The position numbers and the translations under genes were made by a program. A stretch of DNA of 64,000 bases from Anaerolineae bacterium. GTDB lineage: Bacteria; Chloroflexota; Anaerolineae; Promineifilales; Promineifilaceae. A model generated the notes under the pieces. It was not told the origin of the DNA and did not search any database. It saw nothing but the letters and a program-made list of their open reading frames with translations. Shown one piece after another: positions 35,301 to 45,351 of the stretch; the stretch's first letter is position 1, and every line of letters starts with the position of its first letter. The stretch lies in assembly GCA_023384355.1 (NCBI GenBank), contig JAHDWL010000006.1, positions 21,514 to 85,513 on the forward strand, read 5' to 3'.

Positions 35301-38300
35301 ATGAAGAGTATTAAAGGATTGGCATTGATGGCACTTATGCTGGGGCTGATCGTCGGCCTCGGGCGCGTTCCGGTGGCGGAAGCCGGCATCTGGAACGCCG
35401 ATGAAGAGGTTACCTATAAGGAATACTGGATTCCCCACACCCAGTTCACCGCCGGGTGCACCGAGGATGGCCAGCCCATTTCTCCCGGCGGCTCGTGGTA
35501 TTCCGAGCCGGAGTCGCTGACCAAGTGCCCCAAAACGATGTTACTGAACATCCCCGACGATATCTCCGGCGCGCTTAAGGCCGAGGTCTACGTTGATATA
35601 TGGCGCGGGTACGATACCATCAGCCCCCGCCTGCGTATCAATAACGGCGCGACCATCTACCAGCCACCTGTCGCTTATGACTGGAGCCGCACGCCCTGGG
35701 TCTTCGAAGTCCCGCTCGCCAGCCTTGCTCAAGGAACCAACTCGTTCCTGTTTTGGGCCGCCGGTTCGCGTTACCATATCCATGACGTGGGTGTGCGTGT
35801 CTATTATGACGCCACCCATCCCCTCGTCGGCGGAGGTGTCTCACCGGATGTCACCGCGCCGACCGGTCACCTGGTGAGCATCAAGTCGGGCGACCCGGGA
35901 TCTGTGGTCATCCCGGCCATGGACGGCGGCCAGCTGATGGTCAACAGCGATTTGTTGACGCTGGAAGCCCAGGTAGACATGCCCACCGACAGCACCTGGG
36001 TCGAGTTCCACGCCTACTACGACGGCTATGATGATGATAACGACGGCCTGCGTCGCGACTGGCATAACGTAGGCCACAACAACTGGTTCCCCGGCGGAAA
36101 ACCGGGAACGGACGTCCCGAAATTCGGCGGCGTCATCAACCATATCGGTAGCGTTAAGCCGGACGCCTCCGGCAAGGCGACAATCAACTGGTCGCTGCCC
36201 CATATCGTCAATCAGTCCGGTGTTCGCTTCAAGATTCGCCTCATCGATGCCAGCGGCAATGCCCGAGAGGGTGCCGGCGGCGTCACGCCGGATTACTCGC
36301 TGGTGCGCAATTTTCCGGTAGTCTATTACACCATGCCCGGCTTCGATGACTTTGGCCTCCACATGGATGGCCTGCGGCCGGATATTGTCTCCTATACCTT
36401 CCCGCTGCCGGATGATATCGATATGGGCGCCTACAATCAGGCGTACCTGGTCGGCATGTACTGGCGGCGGCCGAAGTTCTCCATTAACGGCTCCTCCGCC
36501 CAGCCAATCAGGCAAGGCGGCGATGACTGGGAACTGGGCGTGCGCCAGTTCAGCAAGTCGCTGCTCACGCCGGGCAACAATCGGATCGACTTTCTCTACT
36601 CCGGCAGCGGCCAGGGACAATTTATCGAGCATCCCGGCCCCATGATAGTCCTGAGAGGGAACAGCACGAATACACCGGACACGACCGGCCCGTATGTAAT
36701 CAGTCGCACGCCGACCCCCAACAGCGTTAATGTTGACGTCTTTTCTCCCGTCTCTTTCCGTCTGGGAGACATCGGCGTAGGCATCGACAGTCAGAGCATC
36801 ATTATGTCCGTCGACAATGTGCTCGTTGAGCCGGTGTTGACCGGGGCTTATAACAACCTGACGGTGACATTTGAGCACGAAACGCCCTTCCCGCCCCTGG
36901 CGACCATTCCGGTAACCATCTACGCCTGCGATCTGTTCAATAACTGCATGACCTCGGCCGAGGAGTTCTCATTCACGACCGAGCCGCCGGATACGACCCC
37001 GCCAATCATATCCAACATCAACGTGCTGACGACGGAGAACACCGCCACAATCACGTGGCTGACCGACGAAGGCGCCACCAGTCTGATCGATTACGGTTTG
37101 ACGCCTGCTTATGACACAACGGTAAGCGACAACGAACTCGTCAAACAGCACACCATCGAGCTGACTAATCTGACGCCTCTGACTACCTACAACTTCCGGA
37201 TTACTTCCGCCGACTACAGCAACAACACGGCCACCACAACCAACCTGGTCTTCACCACGAAGAGAGTGCCGGGCGCCATCGTATCCGACGATTTCAGCAG
37301 TTGCACGCTCGATACTTCGGTGTGGTCGTTCATCAATCCCAAAAATGATGCCGCACTGAACCTTACCGGCAGCGAGGCACAGATCTTCGTGCCGTCCGGC
37401 TCCAGCCACGACCTGTGGAAATCGGGTCTGCTGGCTCCCCGTCTGACGCAATATGTCACGAATCAGGACAATTTCGGCGTCGAGGTCAAGTTCGACTCGC
37501 CTGTCAGCAAGCGAGCCCAGTCAATGGGCGTGTTCATCAAACAGGATGACGGCAACTGGCTCCGGTTTAATTACCAGAACGACGGCGTCGGTCTCAACAG
37601 CCTGGTGGCCGTTAACAGCAACAAGGGCAACCCGGCCCTGGTTTTCTCCACTCCGGTGACGATGGGCAGCAGCGCCTACATGCGGATCAACCGGATCGGC
37701 GGCACTATCTGGAACCTCGAATATTCGATGGACGGCACAAACTGGTCATTCGCCACGACCCTGACCCGGACGTTGAACATGACCGAGATTGGGCCGTATG
37801 TCGGTAATACGAGCCAAAACCCCGAATTCACCGGCATCATCGACTACTTCGAAAACCTGGCCGCCCCGCTCAGCGGGAACGAAGCCCCCCTGCAACTCAA
37901 CGTGCACATGGACGGCGTCGGCACGGTGACGCGCGTTCCTGACAAGCCAAGCTATCTGTGCGGTGAGACGGTATCCGTGACCGCGGCCGTAAACAACCCC
38001 GACTGGACGTTTGCCGGATGGAGCGGGGCGATCAACAGCACCAACGCGACGGAATCCATCACCCTGTACAAGACGGAAGATGTCACCGCAACCTTCACCA
38101 ACGATCACCAGTATCTTCTGAACATCAATGTCGTCAGCCAAGGCAACGGTGTCGGCGGCGAGGTTCTGGTTGACCCCGACCAGGGCAGCTATCTTTACGG
38201 CACTCCGGTCAAGCTGGAGGCCAAACCCACGCCCGGCTGGAGTTTCCTGGGCTGGACCGGCGACTGGACGGGTACCGAGCTGACCCCCACCGTACCCATC

Positions 38301-40220
38301 ACCGGCAACATGAACATCACGGCCACCTTCAAGGAAGATGTTTACACCATCCAGACGCTGATCCTGACCGACGGCTTCGGCGACGGCGGCACCATCGATG
38401 TTGATCCTCTGAAGGCGGGCTATCTCTATGGCGAGGCGGTCACCCTGACGGTAAACGTCAATCCCGGCTGGTCGTTCGTCGGCTGGGAAGGAAGCGGCGT
38501 CAGCGGCACCGAACCCGTGGTCAATCTCAACATGAGCCAGAATGTGCTGGCTGTGGCTCGCCTGGCCCAGAACAAGTACAACCTGAACGTCACCATCGAT
38601 GACGGCGGGGCGGGAAATCCGAACAACGTCGTCGAACGCATCCCCGATCAGGAGACCTATGGGCACGGCGAGGTGGTCACCCTGACCGCCAAGGCTGACC
38701 TCGGCTGGGCTTTCACCGGCTGGAGCGGCGACCTGACCGGGACGGAACCCACAAAGACCCTGACCATCACCGAGAGCAAGGACATCACCGCCACCTACAC
38801 CCAGGATCAATACGCGCTCACGGTGACGGTCAACAACCCGGCCTACGGCTCGGTGACCATCGATCCGGTGAAACCCTATTATGTCTACGGGGACGTCGTC
38901 AAACTGACCCCCGTTCCGGCCCAGGGGTATGACTTTGCCACCTGGACGGGCGACAATACAACCACGGCCGATCCGCTCATTGTTCCTGTCACCGGGAATG
39001 TGACCGTCGAGGCCGTATTCGAGGTGGACACGACCCCGATCGAGATCATCGACCATAAAATCACCATCATCAACACCGTCGCCGTCGTCGAATGGACGAC
39101 CGATGTGCCCGGCACCAGCAGCGTTGACTATGGCGAGGACGCGCTCTTCGGCAGCGGCACGATCAGTGACGACACGCTGGTCACATCACACAAGATCACG
39201 CTGACAAACCTGAAAGGGGAGACACGGTATTACTACCAGATCACATCTGAAAATGTTTACGGCGAGCCTGTGCAGTCCAGCATCCTCACGTTCTTCACCG
39301 GGACTTCCTCGGGGCTGGCTTCGGACGACTTCAGCGCCTGTGACCTGAATGCCAACATTTGGACGTTTGTCAATCCACTGGCCGACTCGTCGAATTACGG
39401 CGTGACCGGACACCAGCTGGAAATTTTCGCGCCCGCCGAGGACCAACAGAATGTCCACAACATTTTCACCGGCGGTATGGATGTGCCGCGCCTGATGCAG
39501 GTTTCGAACGACCGGGACTTCACTGTCGAGGTCAAGTTCGACTCGGTGTTATCTGCGGCCGGCACCATTCAGGGCATCGTCATCGAGCAGGACGCCAATA
39601 ACTTCATGCGCTTCGATACGTTCCTGAGGATCGAAGACAATCAGGAACAAGTAGTGGTGGTCTACGCGGCCGGTTTCAAGGACCTTGCGTTGGTTAACCC
39701 GAAGAACTCCGTCAAGTTGACTGATGTCAACGGTCCGTTCTGGATGCGGGTTGTTCGTATTGGTGATGACTGGCAACAATGGTACTCGCTGGACGGCGTG
39801 AACTGGACCAAGAGTTATCAGTTCACCTTCGATTTGGAGGTGAAGAAGGTCGGCGTGTTCGCGGGCAATACCCTCTTTAAGGGCGTGCTGTCGGAACACA
39901 CGGCTGTCATCGACTACTTCTTCAACACCGCGGCCCCTATCGATCCCGAAGACAGTCGTTTCGACTTGTCCTTCACATATGAAGGCAGCGGCTCTGTCCA
40001 GAAAAGCCCCAACAAAAGTGGCTACTACTGCGGCGAGCAGGTCACGCTGACGGCCGTACCTACATCCGGTTGGGGGTTCGTCGGCTGGGGCGACATACCC
40101 GGCACAAATCCGACCCGCGTGGTCACCGTCAACGAGGACATGACCATCCTGGCCCGGTTCCAGCAGGGGGTAGTCAGTAATTACAAACTATTGATGCCCG
40201 TCGTCATCGACCGGCCATAG
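35301..40220 (+). CDS. Giant secreted lectin/B-repeat protein, type B
   Basis: 1639 residues. Signal peptide with cleavage after AEA (about 28). The N-terminal module (about 29-180: EVTYKEYWIPHTQF, paired Cys in GCTEDG and KCPKT) and the following region to about 455 are shared with 46405-50385 and not recognised otherwise. Next: Big_5-like Ig domain (about 460-560, paired Cys in YACDLFNNC), fibronectin III (564-654), lectin module 1 (663-856), five B-repeats (863-1241), a second FN3-like domain (1242-1335), lectin module 2 (1343-1546), a sixth B-repeat and the tail YKLLMPVVIDRP. The eight cysteines fall into four apparent pairs. A surface adhesin or matrix protein is likely; there is no enzymatic motif. 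A strong hairpin follows the stop. Confidence 0.85.
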   Translation: MKSIKGLALMALMLGLIVGLGRVPVAEAGIWNADEEVTYKEYWIPHTQFTAGCTEDGQPISPGGSWYSEPESLTKCPKTMLLNIPDDISGALKAEVYVDIWRGYDTISPRLRINNGATIYQPPVAYDWSRTPWVFEVPLASLAQGTNSFLFWAAGSRYHIHDVGVRVYYDATHPLVGGGVSPDVTAPTGHLVSIKSGDPGSVVIPAMDGGQLMVNSDLLTLEAQVDMPTDSTWVEFHAYYDGYDDDNDGLRRDWHNVGHNNWFPGGKPGTDVPKFGGVINHIGSVKPDASGKATINWSLPHIVNQSGVRFKIRLIDASGNAREGAGGVTPDYSLVRNFPVVYYTMPGFDDFGLHMDGLRPDIVSYTFPLPDDIDMGAYNQAYLVGMYWRRPKFSINGSSAQPIRQGGDDWELGVRQFSKSLLTPGNNRIDFLYSGSGQGQFIEHPGPMIVLRGNSTNTPDTTGPYVISRTPTPNSVNVDVFSPVSFRLGDIGVGIDSQSIIMSVDNVLVEPVLTGAYNNLTVTFEHETPFPPLATIPVTIYACDLFNNCMTSAEEFSFTTEPPDTTPPIISNINVLTTENTATITWLTDEGATSLIDYGLTPAYDTTVSDNELVKQHTIELTNLTPLTTYNFRITSADYSNNTATTTNLVFTTKRVPGAIVSDDFSSCTLDTSVWSFINPKNDAALNLTGSEAQIFVPSGSSHDLWKSGLLAPRLTQYVTNQDNFGVEVKFDSPVSKRAQSMGVFIKQDDGNWLRFNYQNDGVGLNSLVAVNSNKGNPALVFSTPVTMGSSAYMRINRIGGTIWNLEYSMDGTNWSFATTLTRTLNMTEIGPYVGNTSQNPEFTGIIDYFENLAAPLSGNEAPLQLNVHMDGVGTVTRVPDKPSYLCGETVSVTAAVNNPDWTFAGWSGAINSTNATESITLYKTEDVTATFTNDHQYLLNINVVSQGNGVGGEVLVDPDQGSYLYGTPVKLEAKPTPGWSFLGWTGDWTGTELTPTVPITGNMNITATFKEDVYTIQTLILTDGFGDGGTIDVDPLKAGYLYGEAVTLTVNVNPGWSFVGWEGSGVSGTEPVVNLNMSQNVLAVARLAQNKYNLNVTIDDGGAGNPNNVVERIPDQETYGHGEVVTLTAKADLGWAFTGWSGDLTGTEPTKTLTITESKDITATYTQDQYALTVTVNNPAYGSVTIDPVKPYYVYGDVVKLTPVPAQGYDFATWTGDNTTTADPLIVPVTGNVTVEAVFEVDTTPIEIIDHKITIINTVAVVEWTTDVPGTSSVDYGEDALFGSGTISDDTLVTSHKITLTNLKGETRYYYQITSENVYGEPVQSSILTFFTGTSSGLASDDFSACDLNANIWTFVNPLADSSNYGVTGHQLEIFAPAEDQQNVHNIFTGGMDVPRLMQVSNDRDFTVEVKFDSVLSAAGTIQGIVIEQDANNFMRFDTFLRIEDNQEQVVVVYAAGFKDLALVNPKNSVKLTDVNGPFWMRVVRIGDDWQQWYSLDGVNWTKSYQFTFDLEVKKVGVFAGNTLFKGVLSEHTAVIDYFFNTAAPIDPEDSRFDLSFTYEGSGSVQKSPNKSGYYCGEQVTLTAVPTSGWGFVGWGDIPGTNPTRVVTVNEDMTILARFQQGVVSNYKLLMPVVIDRP

Positions 40221-40232
40221 CGTTTGCGACAA

Positions 40233-40271
40233 CCCGACGGTCGGGGGATAATTATTCCCCCGGCCGTCGGG
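40233..40271 (+). terminator. GC-rich hairpin after the type B gene
   Basis: CCCGACGGTCGGGGGAT (from 40233) pairs with the segment ending at 40271, with one G-T wobble and a loop of about 7 nt. It lies 12 bp after the stop and is followed by GGTTTATTT, a weak T-rich tail. It likely ends the A-B transcript. Confidence 0.75.
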
Positions 40272-40509
40272 CTGGTTTATTTCCGGCAAGCAGGCGGCCG
40301 AATGGTCTGCCCGGCCCGCGCTTTGATAAGGGGCCTGCCGGGTTCTTGTCCTTTATACAAAGTGCTCAGGCGGGTTCGCCAATTCTCCCGTCGGGCCGGG
40401 TCGAGACGCTCGTCGCGTCCGGCTCCCATCGGTAAAATCTATATCCCTCTCCGGCCCGGGAACACTGCCGACCGGGCGCGTGTCTGGTCAGGAATCAGGA
40501 AGGGACTTC

Positions 40510-43500
40510 GTGAGGAAAATGACACAATCATCTCTCCCAAGAATATTCTTGTTCGCGCTTCTTCTGTTTGGTCTGACCGCGCTGGCCGGCACAGGCGCGC
40601 TCGCGGCACAGCCCGACCCGCAGGATCGCCTTTCCGTCCCCGTGACCCCCGGCGATATGAACGATATTTCCATCCCGCCTTTGGTGGGCGGCGTGCCGGC
40701 CGGCCCGAAGCCCCCCTCCGGCGTGGCGGCCGCGTCGCTGAATCCGGGCGTGACCTTCCAGTCCGCCGTCGACGCTCCCGCCATCACGCTTTGGTACACG
40801 TCTAACCAGACGTTCGGCCAGAACGGCGATCCGCAAAAGTGGATCAACATTGTCGGCAACGTCAGCAGCACCGTTACGCTGGCCAATCTGTCCTATACCC
40901 TCAACGGCAGCGCGTCGCGCACCGTTTCCATCGGGTCCAACGGCAGCCGCCTCAACAAGAAAGGCGATTTCAACATCGACATCGACTACACCGACCTCAA
41001 CAACGGCGCGAACACGGTCGTCATCACCGCCACCGACATAAGCGCGGGGGTCACAACCGCCAATGTGACGGTCAACTACCAGCCGTTTGCCGGTAGTTGG
41101 TCTCCCCAGACCTACACCATCGACTTCGCGTCGGCCGCGACGGTTAATCAGGTGGCCCAGGTCGTCGACGGTAACTGGGTGATCGACGGCGGCAAGGCGC
41201 GCCCGGCCGCGGGGGAGACGGGCTACGACCGCCTGGTCGCCCTGGGAGACATCTCCTGGCGCGATTACACCGTCACCGTGCCCGTTACCATCCACAGCAT
41301 CCGGATAGATAAAAGCCCCGGCGTCGGCCTTATCGTGCGCTGGCCGGGACATTATGACGCGGGCAACGGTCTGCAACCGTATGCCGGCTGGCGGCGAATC
41401 GGGGCAATGGCCTGGTATCGTTACGACAAGGCGACCAGCACCGAGGGGCTTCAGCTGCTGGGCAGCGGCGGCAACACCATCGGCACGAGCGGGTTTACGC
41501 TGGTCCCCGGCACCACCTACATGTTCAAGGTCAACGTAACCTCAAACGCTAACCCCAACAAGCCGGCCACCTATCGTTTCAAAACATGGGTCCAGGGTCA
41601 GACGGAGCCGGCGGCCTGGGATATTGAGGCCTCAGGGCTGGCCGGAGAGCAGCGCAACGGCTCCATCCTTCTCGTCGCCCATTATGCCGACGCGAGCTTC
41701 GGCAACGTGACCGTCGATCTGTCGAGCACGCAGCCCAAACCGGTATTGAATATCAGCAAGACCGGGACCGGCACAGGCACCGTAACCCCTAACCCGCAGA
41801 AAACGTCTTATCGCTTTGGCGAGGATGTCACCCTGACGGCCGTGGCCGGCGGCGGTTCGACGTTCGCCGGCTGGCAGGGGGACGCCTCCGGTTCATCCCC
41901 CACGACGTCGATCGAGATGTTCGCTGATCGCAACGTCACCGCCGTGTTTGCCGATCCGGCCGTGCAGACGCCAATTTCTGATGATTTCAGCGGCTGCAAC
42001 CTGAACACCGGCCTCTGGACGTTCGTCAATCCGTTGAGCGACGCCACACTGGTGATGAACGGCTCCCAGGCGGAGATTCAGATCCCCAGCGGCACGGCGC
42101 ATGATTTCTGGACCAACGGCTACAACGCGCCGCGCATCATGCAATATGCCGAAAACGGCGACTTCGAGCTTGAAGTCAGCTTCGACTCGGTGATGAACTC
42201 CAAGAATCAGTTGCAGGGCATCCTGATAGCCGGCGAGGCGGACAAATACATCCGTTTCAACTTCCTCCATGACGGCAACGGATACAAAATTCAGGCCTAC
42301 ACCTTTAGCGGTGCGGACACGCCGGTCAGCAGGGCCAATCAAGGTATAACGATATCCGCGCCGATGAAACTGCGTATCCAGCGCATCGGCAATTACTGGT
42401 TGACCAAATATTTTCCGAACCCCTCGAATGCGTGGGGGTCTGTTGTAAACTTCGAGTTCGAAATGGTGATGAACTCCTTTGGGGTTTTCGCGGGGACATC
42501 CGGTAACAACCCGGCCTTCACAAGCAAGGTCGATTACTTCTTCAACACGGCCTCTCCCATCTCGCCCGAGGACAGCAGCCGCAGGCTGAACATCACCACC
42601 ACCGGCAGCGGCTCCGTAACGCCCGATCCGGTCAAGGAGAACTACGCCTGTGATGAGGTCGTCACCCTGACGGCGGTGCCCTCCGCCGGCTACAAGTTCA
42701 ACGCCTGGGGTGGCGATATGTCGGGCACCGAAAACCCGAAGACGCTGGTCATGAACACCACCAAAAACGTCGTGGCCAACTTCGTCCCCGACGTACAGTA
42801 CACGGTAACCGTCACCCCCGACCCTGCGGGCGGTGGGGGGGTGACCAAGTTCCCCGAAAAGCCGACCTACAGCCCCGGCGAACAGGTGACCCTGACGGCG
42901 ACACCCAGCCTTGGCTATGTGTTCACAAGCTGGAGCGGCGGCGCCTCCGGCACGACCAACCCGCTGACGGTGACGGTGAACAACAATCTCAACATCACCG
43001 CCAATTTCACCAGCGTCCCGGATCACACACTGACTGTGCTCATAGACGGCAATGGAAGCGTGACGAAAACGCCGGAAAAGACGACCTATCTCCATGGCGA
43101 GCAAGTGACGCTGACGGCCGTGCCGGGAGTGAACAGCAACTTTGCCGGCTGGAGCGGGAGCGCCACGGGCACCGAAAACCCGTTGATGATCGTGATGGAC
43201 GCCGACAAAACGATCACGGCGTCGTTCAAGAGCGACATCCACACCCTGACCCTCCTTGCCAACCCCACGGGCACGGGGACGATCACCCCCAACCCCGTCA
43301 AGAGCGCCTACTATGACGGCGAAACGGTGTTGCTGACGCCGGTTCCTGCCGCGGGCTATCAATTTGCCGGCTGGAGCGGCGATCTGCTTGGAAGCAATGT
43401 GCCGGGCCAATTGGTGATGACCAAAAATTCAACGGTGACGGCAAACTTCGTTCCCCAGGGCACGTTCACTGTCGGGATTAGTCTTGTCGGTCCCGGTTCG

Positions 43501-45018
43501 GTGATGATGGATCCGCCCGGCGGCTCCTATTCATACGGCACCCAGGTAACCCTGACCGGCCTGCCCGGCCCCGACCAGGAGTTCATCGGCTGGAGCGGTG
43601 ACCTGATCAGCAGCGATAATCCGGCCGTGATCACCGTCACCAAGAATATGGCCATTACAGCCACGTTTGGCCCTGCGGGTATCTATAGCCTGACGCTTCT
43701 GCCGGCGGTCAACGGATCGATAACGGTCGATCCTGTGCGCGATCTCTACGCGCCGGGCCAGCAGGTGACGCTGACGGCCGTGCCGGACCCGGGATACATC
43801 TTCTCAAGCTGGGGCAATGACGGGAACGGCAGCACAACGAACCCGCTCGTCCTCACCATGGACGGCAACAAGACCGTTTCAGTTGTGTTCGAAGAGCCTC
43901 CGCTCTACAGCCTGACCGTCACACCCAACGGTCCGGGGACGGTCACCAACGACCCACCGGGCAATGAGTTCATCGCCGGCACCACCGTCACCCTGACCGC
44001 GACGCCCTCGGCCGGCTATGCTTTCGCCGGCTGGAGCGGCGACATCGTCAGCAACACGAACCCCTACCCCCTCCTGATGGACGGTCCCAAGAACATCTTC
44101 GCCAACTTCGTCCTGACGTCGGGCCTGGCTTCCGATGACTTCGACGGTTGTGGTGTCCTGTCGTCGATATGGACGTGGTCCGACCCGTTGGGGCAGGCGA
44201 CATACGGATTGACCGGAACTCAGTTCAAGATCGTTCTGCCGCCCAACGAGGACTACGAAGCCTGGCGCGAGGGCAACAACAGCGCCCGAATCATGCAGGA
44301 AGTCGCCAACACCAACTTTGAGGTGATTGCCGGGTTCGACACCATGCCCACCCAGGCGGGCCAGACCCAGGGCATTATGTTCGAGGGTGGAGAGGGCGAA
44401 TTTATTCGCGTCGATTTCTATCACGACGGAGTAAACCTGAACTTCTTCGGCGGCGCGATCGTCAACGGCGTGGTAAAGCATAAGTTCAGCGGGATTATCG
44501 ACCTGACGGGGATTACCGCTCCCCGGCTGGCCCTGCGCGTCTTGCGCGATGGCGACATGTTCCGCTCCTCCTATCGCTTGACCGATGACGGAGAGTGGCT
44601 TCGCGTCAAGGGCAGCAATTTTAAGCACGTTATCACGCTGCAAAGCGCCGGTGTGTTCGCTGCCGCGCCGTTGTCCGGGCAAACATCGCCGGGACACACA
44701 GCCCTGATCGATTACTTCTTCAACGCCGACTCGCCGATCGTCCCTGAAGATGCCAACGCGCCGGGTATCGTCATTACTCCGGTCGGCCAGGGATCGTTCA
44801 CGTTGACCCCATCCACAAGCTCATACGCCTGCGGCCAGAAGGTGGAGGTGAAAGCTGTACCCGCTCTCGGGTGGCGTTTCCAGAACTTCAGCGGCGACCT
44901 GAACGGCTCCACCAATCCCCAGACAGTGACGGTGTCCAAAAAGCACAACGTCACGATCACCTTCGTCAAGCTGGACGTGGTCTATCTCTTCATGCCCGTC
45001 GTCATTTCGAACAAGTGA
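40510..45018 (+). CDS. Giant secreted lectin/B-repeat protein, type A' (paralogue of 32697)
   Basis: 1502 residues. I start it at GTG 40510 because AGGAAGGGA precedes it and Arg-Lys then leads the signal peptide (IFLFALLLFGLTALAGTGALA); ATG 40519 is the alternative. The N-terminal module (about 65-400) matches the type A protein (ITLWYTSNQTFGQNGDPQKW). Then: B-repeat 1, lectin module 1 (about 490-690), B-repeats 2-8 (692-1198), lectin module 2 (1208-1418), B-repeat 9 and the tail VYLFMPVVISNK. It has only four mature Cys, one at each lectin start and one in the repeat that follows each lectin. It carries nine B-repeats against three in type A, so repeat number has expanded. Probably a surface scaffold or glycan-binding protein. 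Confidence 0.85.
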   Translation: MRKMTQSSLPRIFLFALLLFGLTALAGTGALAAQPDPQDRLSVPVTPGDMNDISIPPLVGGVPAGPKPPSGVAAASLNPGVTFQSAVDAPAITLWYTSNQTFGQNGDPQKWINIVGNVSSTVTLANLSYTLNGSASRTVSIGSNGSRLNKKGDFNIDIDYTDLNNGANTVVITATDISAGVTTANVTVNYQPFAGSWSPQTYTIDFASAATVNQVAQVVDGNWVIDGGKARPAAGETGYDRLVALGDISWRDYTVTVPVTIHSIRIDKSPGVGLIVRWPGHYDAGNGLQPYAGWRRIGAMAWYRYDKATSTEGLQLLGSGGNTIGTSGFTLVPGTTYMFKVNVTSNANPNKPATYRFKTWVQGQTEPAAWDIEASGLAGEQRNGSILLVAHYADASFGNVTVDLSSTQPKPVLNISKTGTGTGTVTPNPQKTSYRFGEDVTLTAVAGGGSTFAGWQGDASGSSPTTSIEMFADRNVTAVFADPAVQTPISDDFSGCNLNTGLWTFVNPLSDATLVMNGSQAEIQIPSGTAHDFWTNGYNAPRIMQYAENGDFELEVSFDSVMNSKNQLQGILIAGEADKYIRFNFLHDGNGYKIQAYTFSGADTPVSRANQGITISAPMKLRIQRIGNYWLTKYFPNPSNAWGSVVNFEFEMVMNSFGVFAGTSGNNPAFTSKVDYFFNTASPISPEDSSRRLNITTTGSGSVTPDPVKENYACDEVVTLTAVPSAGYKFNAWGGDMSGTENPKTLVMNTTKNVVANFVPDVQYTVTVTPDPAGGGGVTKFPEKPTYSPGEQVTLTATPSLGYVFTSWSGGASGTTNPLTVTVNNNLNITANFTSVPDHTLTVLIDGNGSVTKTPEKTTYLHGEQVTLTAVPGVNSNFAGWSGSATGTENPLMIVMDADKTITASFKSDIHTLTLLANPTGTGTITPNPVKSAYYDGETVLLTPVPAAGYQFAGWSGDLLGSNVPGQLVMTKNSTVTANFVPQGTFTVGISLVGPGSVMMDPPGGSYSYGTQVTLTGLPGPDQEFIGWSGDLISSDNPAVITVTKNMAITATFGPAGIYSLTLLPAVNGSITVDPVRDLYAPGQQVTLTAVPDPGYIFSSWGNDGNGSTTNPLVLTMDGNKTVSVVFEEPPLYSLTVTPNGPGTVTNDPPGNEFIAGTTVTLTATPSAGYAFAGWSGDIVSNTNPYPLLMDGPKNIFANFVLTSGLASDDFDGCGVLSSIWTWSDPLGQATYGLTGTQFKIVLPPNEDYEAWREGNNSARIMQEVANTNFEVIAGFDTMPTQAGQTQGIMFEGGEGEFIRVDFYHDGVNLNFFGGAIVNGVVKHKFSGIIDLTGITAPRLALRVLRDGDMFRSSYRLTDDGEWLRVKGSNFKHVITLQSAGVFAAAPLSGQTSPGHTALIDYFFNADSPIVPEDANAPGIVITPVGQGSFTLTPSTSSYACGQKVEVKAVPALGWRFQNFSGDLNGSTNPQTVTVSKKHNVTITFVKLDVVYLFMPVVISNK

Positions 45019-45024
45019 TACTGA

Positions 45025-45066
45025 GCGGGCGGGAGGTCGCTCCATCCGGGGCGGCCTCCCGCCCGC
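45025..45066 (+). terminator. 16-bp GC-rich hairpin after the type A' gene
   Basis: GCGGGCGGGAGGTCGC (45025-45040) pairs with 45051-45066 with a single G-T wobble and a 10-nt loop. It begins 7 bp after the stop. No T-tract. Confidence 0.75.
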
Positions 45067-45351
45067 GGTGACTCCACTTAAGAGGCATCGTAAGTTTTCG
45101 GCAATACCCTGTTAACAGTTAGGATAACAAACAGGTGTACCGTGGGCAGATGTGGCCGGAGCGCCCCTCCGCCTCGCGCCTATGAAATGACTGCAACAAT
45201 GATAGTTGCATAGCCCCAATAAAAACCATCCGATCCTGATCAAGCGTGGGAGCGGCTCCAACTGTACTGGAATCTACACGAAACCTTATTTGAGCGTGTA
45301 ACGCTGAATGACGCAGGAAAGGCACAATAACGGGCACAGGAGTTTTGCCGA
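45067..45351. other. Intergenic region before the inserted sulfotransferase
   Basis: 285 bp without a supported gene. It contains the palindrome CTGTTAACAG (45109-45118) and a short hairpin TGCAAC-N7-GTTGCA (45192-45210). A CAGGAG ribosome site lies near its end. It probably holds the sulfotransferase promoter, but no convincing -35/-10 pair is seen. Confidence 0.4.

Noticed and set aside
40224-40805. 193-residue plus-strand frame between the type B and type A' genes
   Set aside because: It runs across a strong terminator hairpin and overlaps the signal peptide of the next gene in another frame; its translation is Arg/Pro-rich.
41893-43410. 505-residue minus-strand frame opposite the type A' gene (similar long frames at 37746-39056 and 49123-50751)
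   Set aside because: These arise from codon bias in the repetitive plus-strand genes. Their predicted proteins are low-complexity and lack domains.
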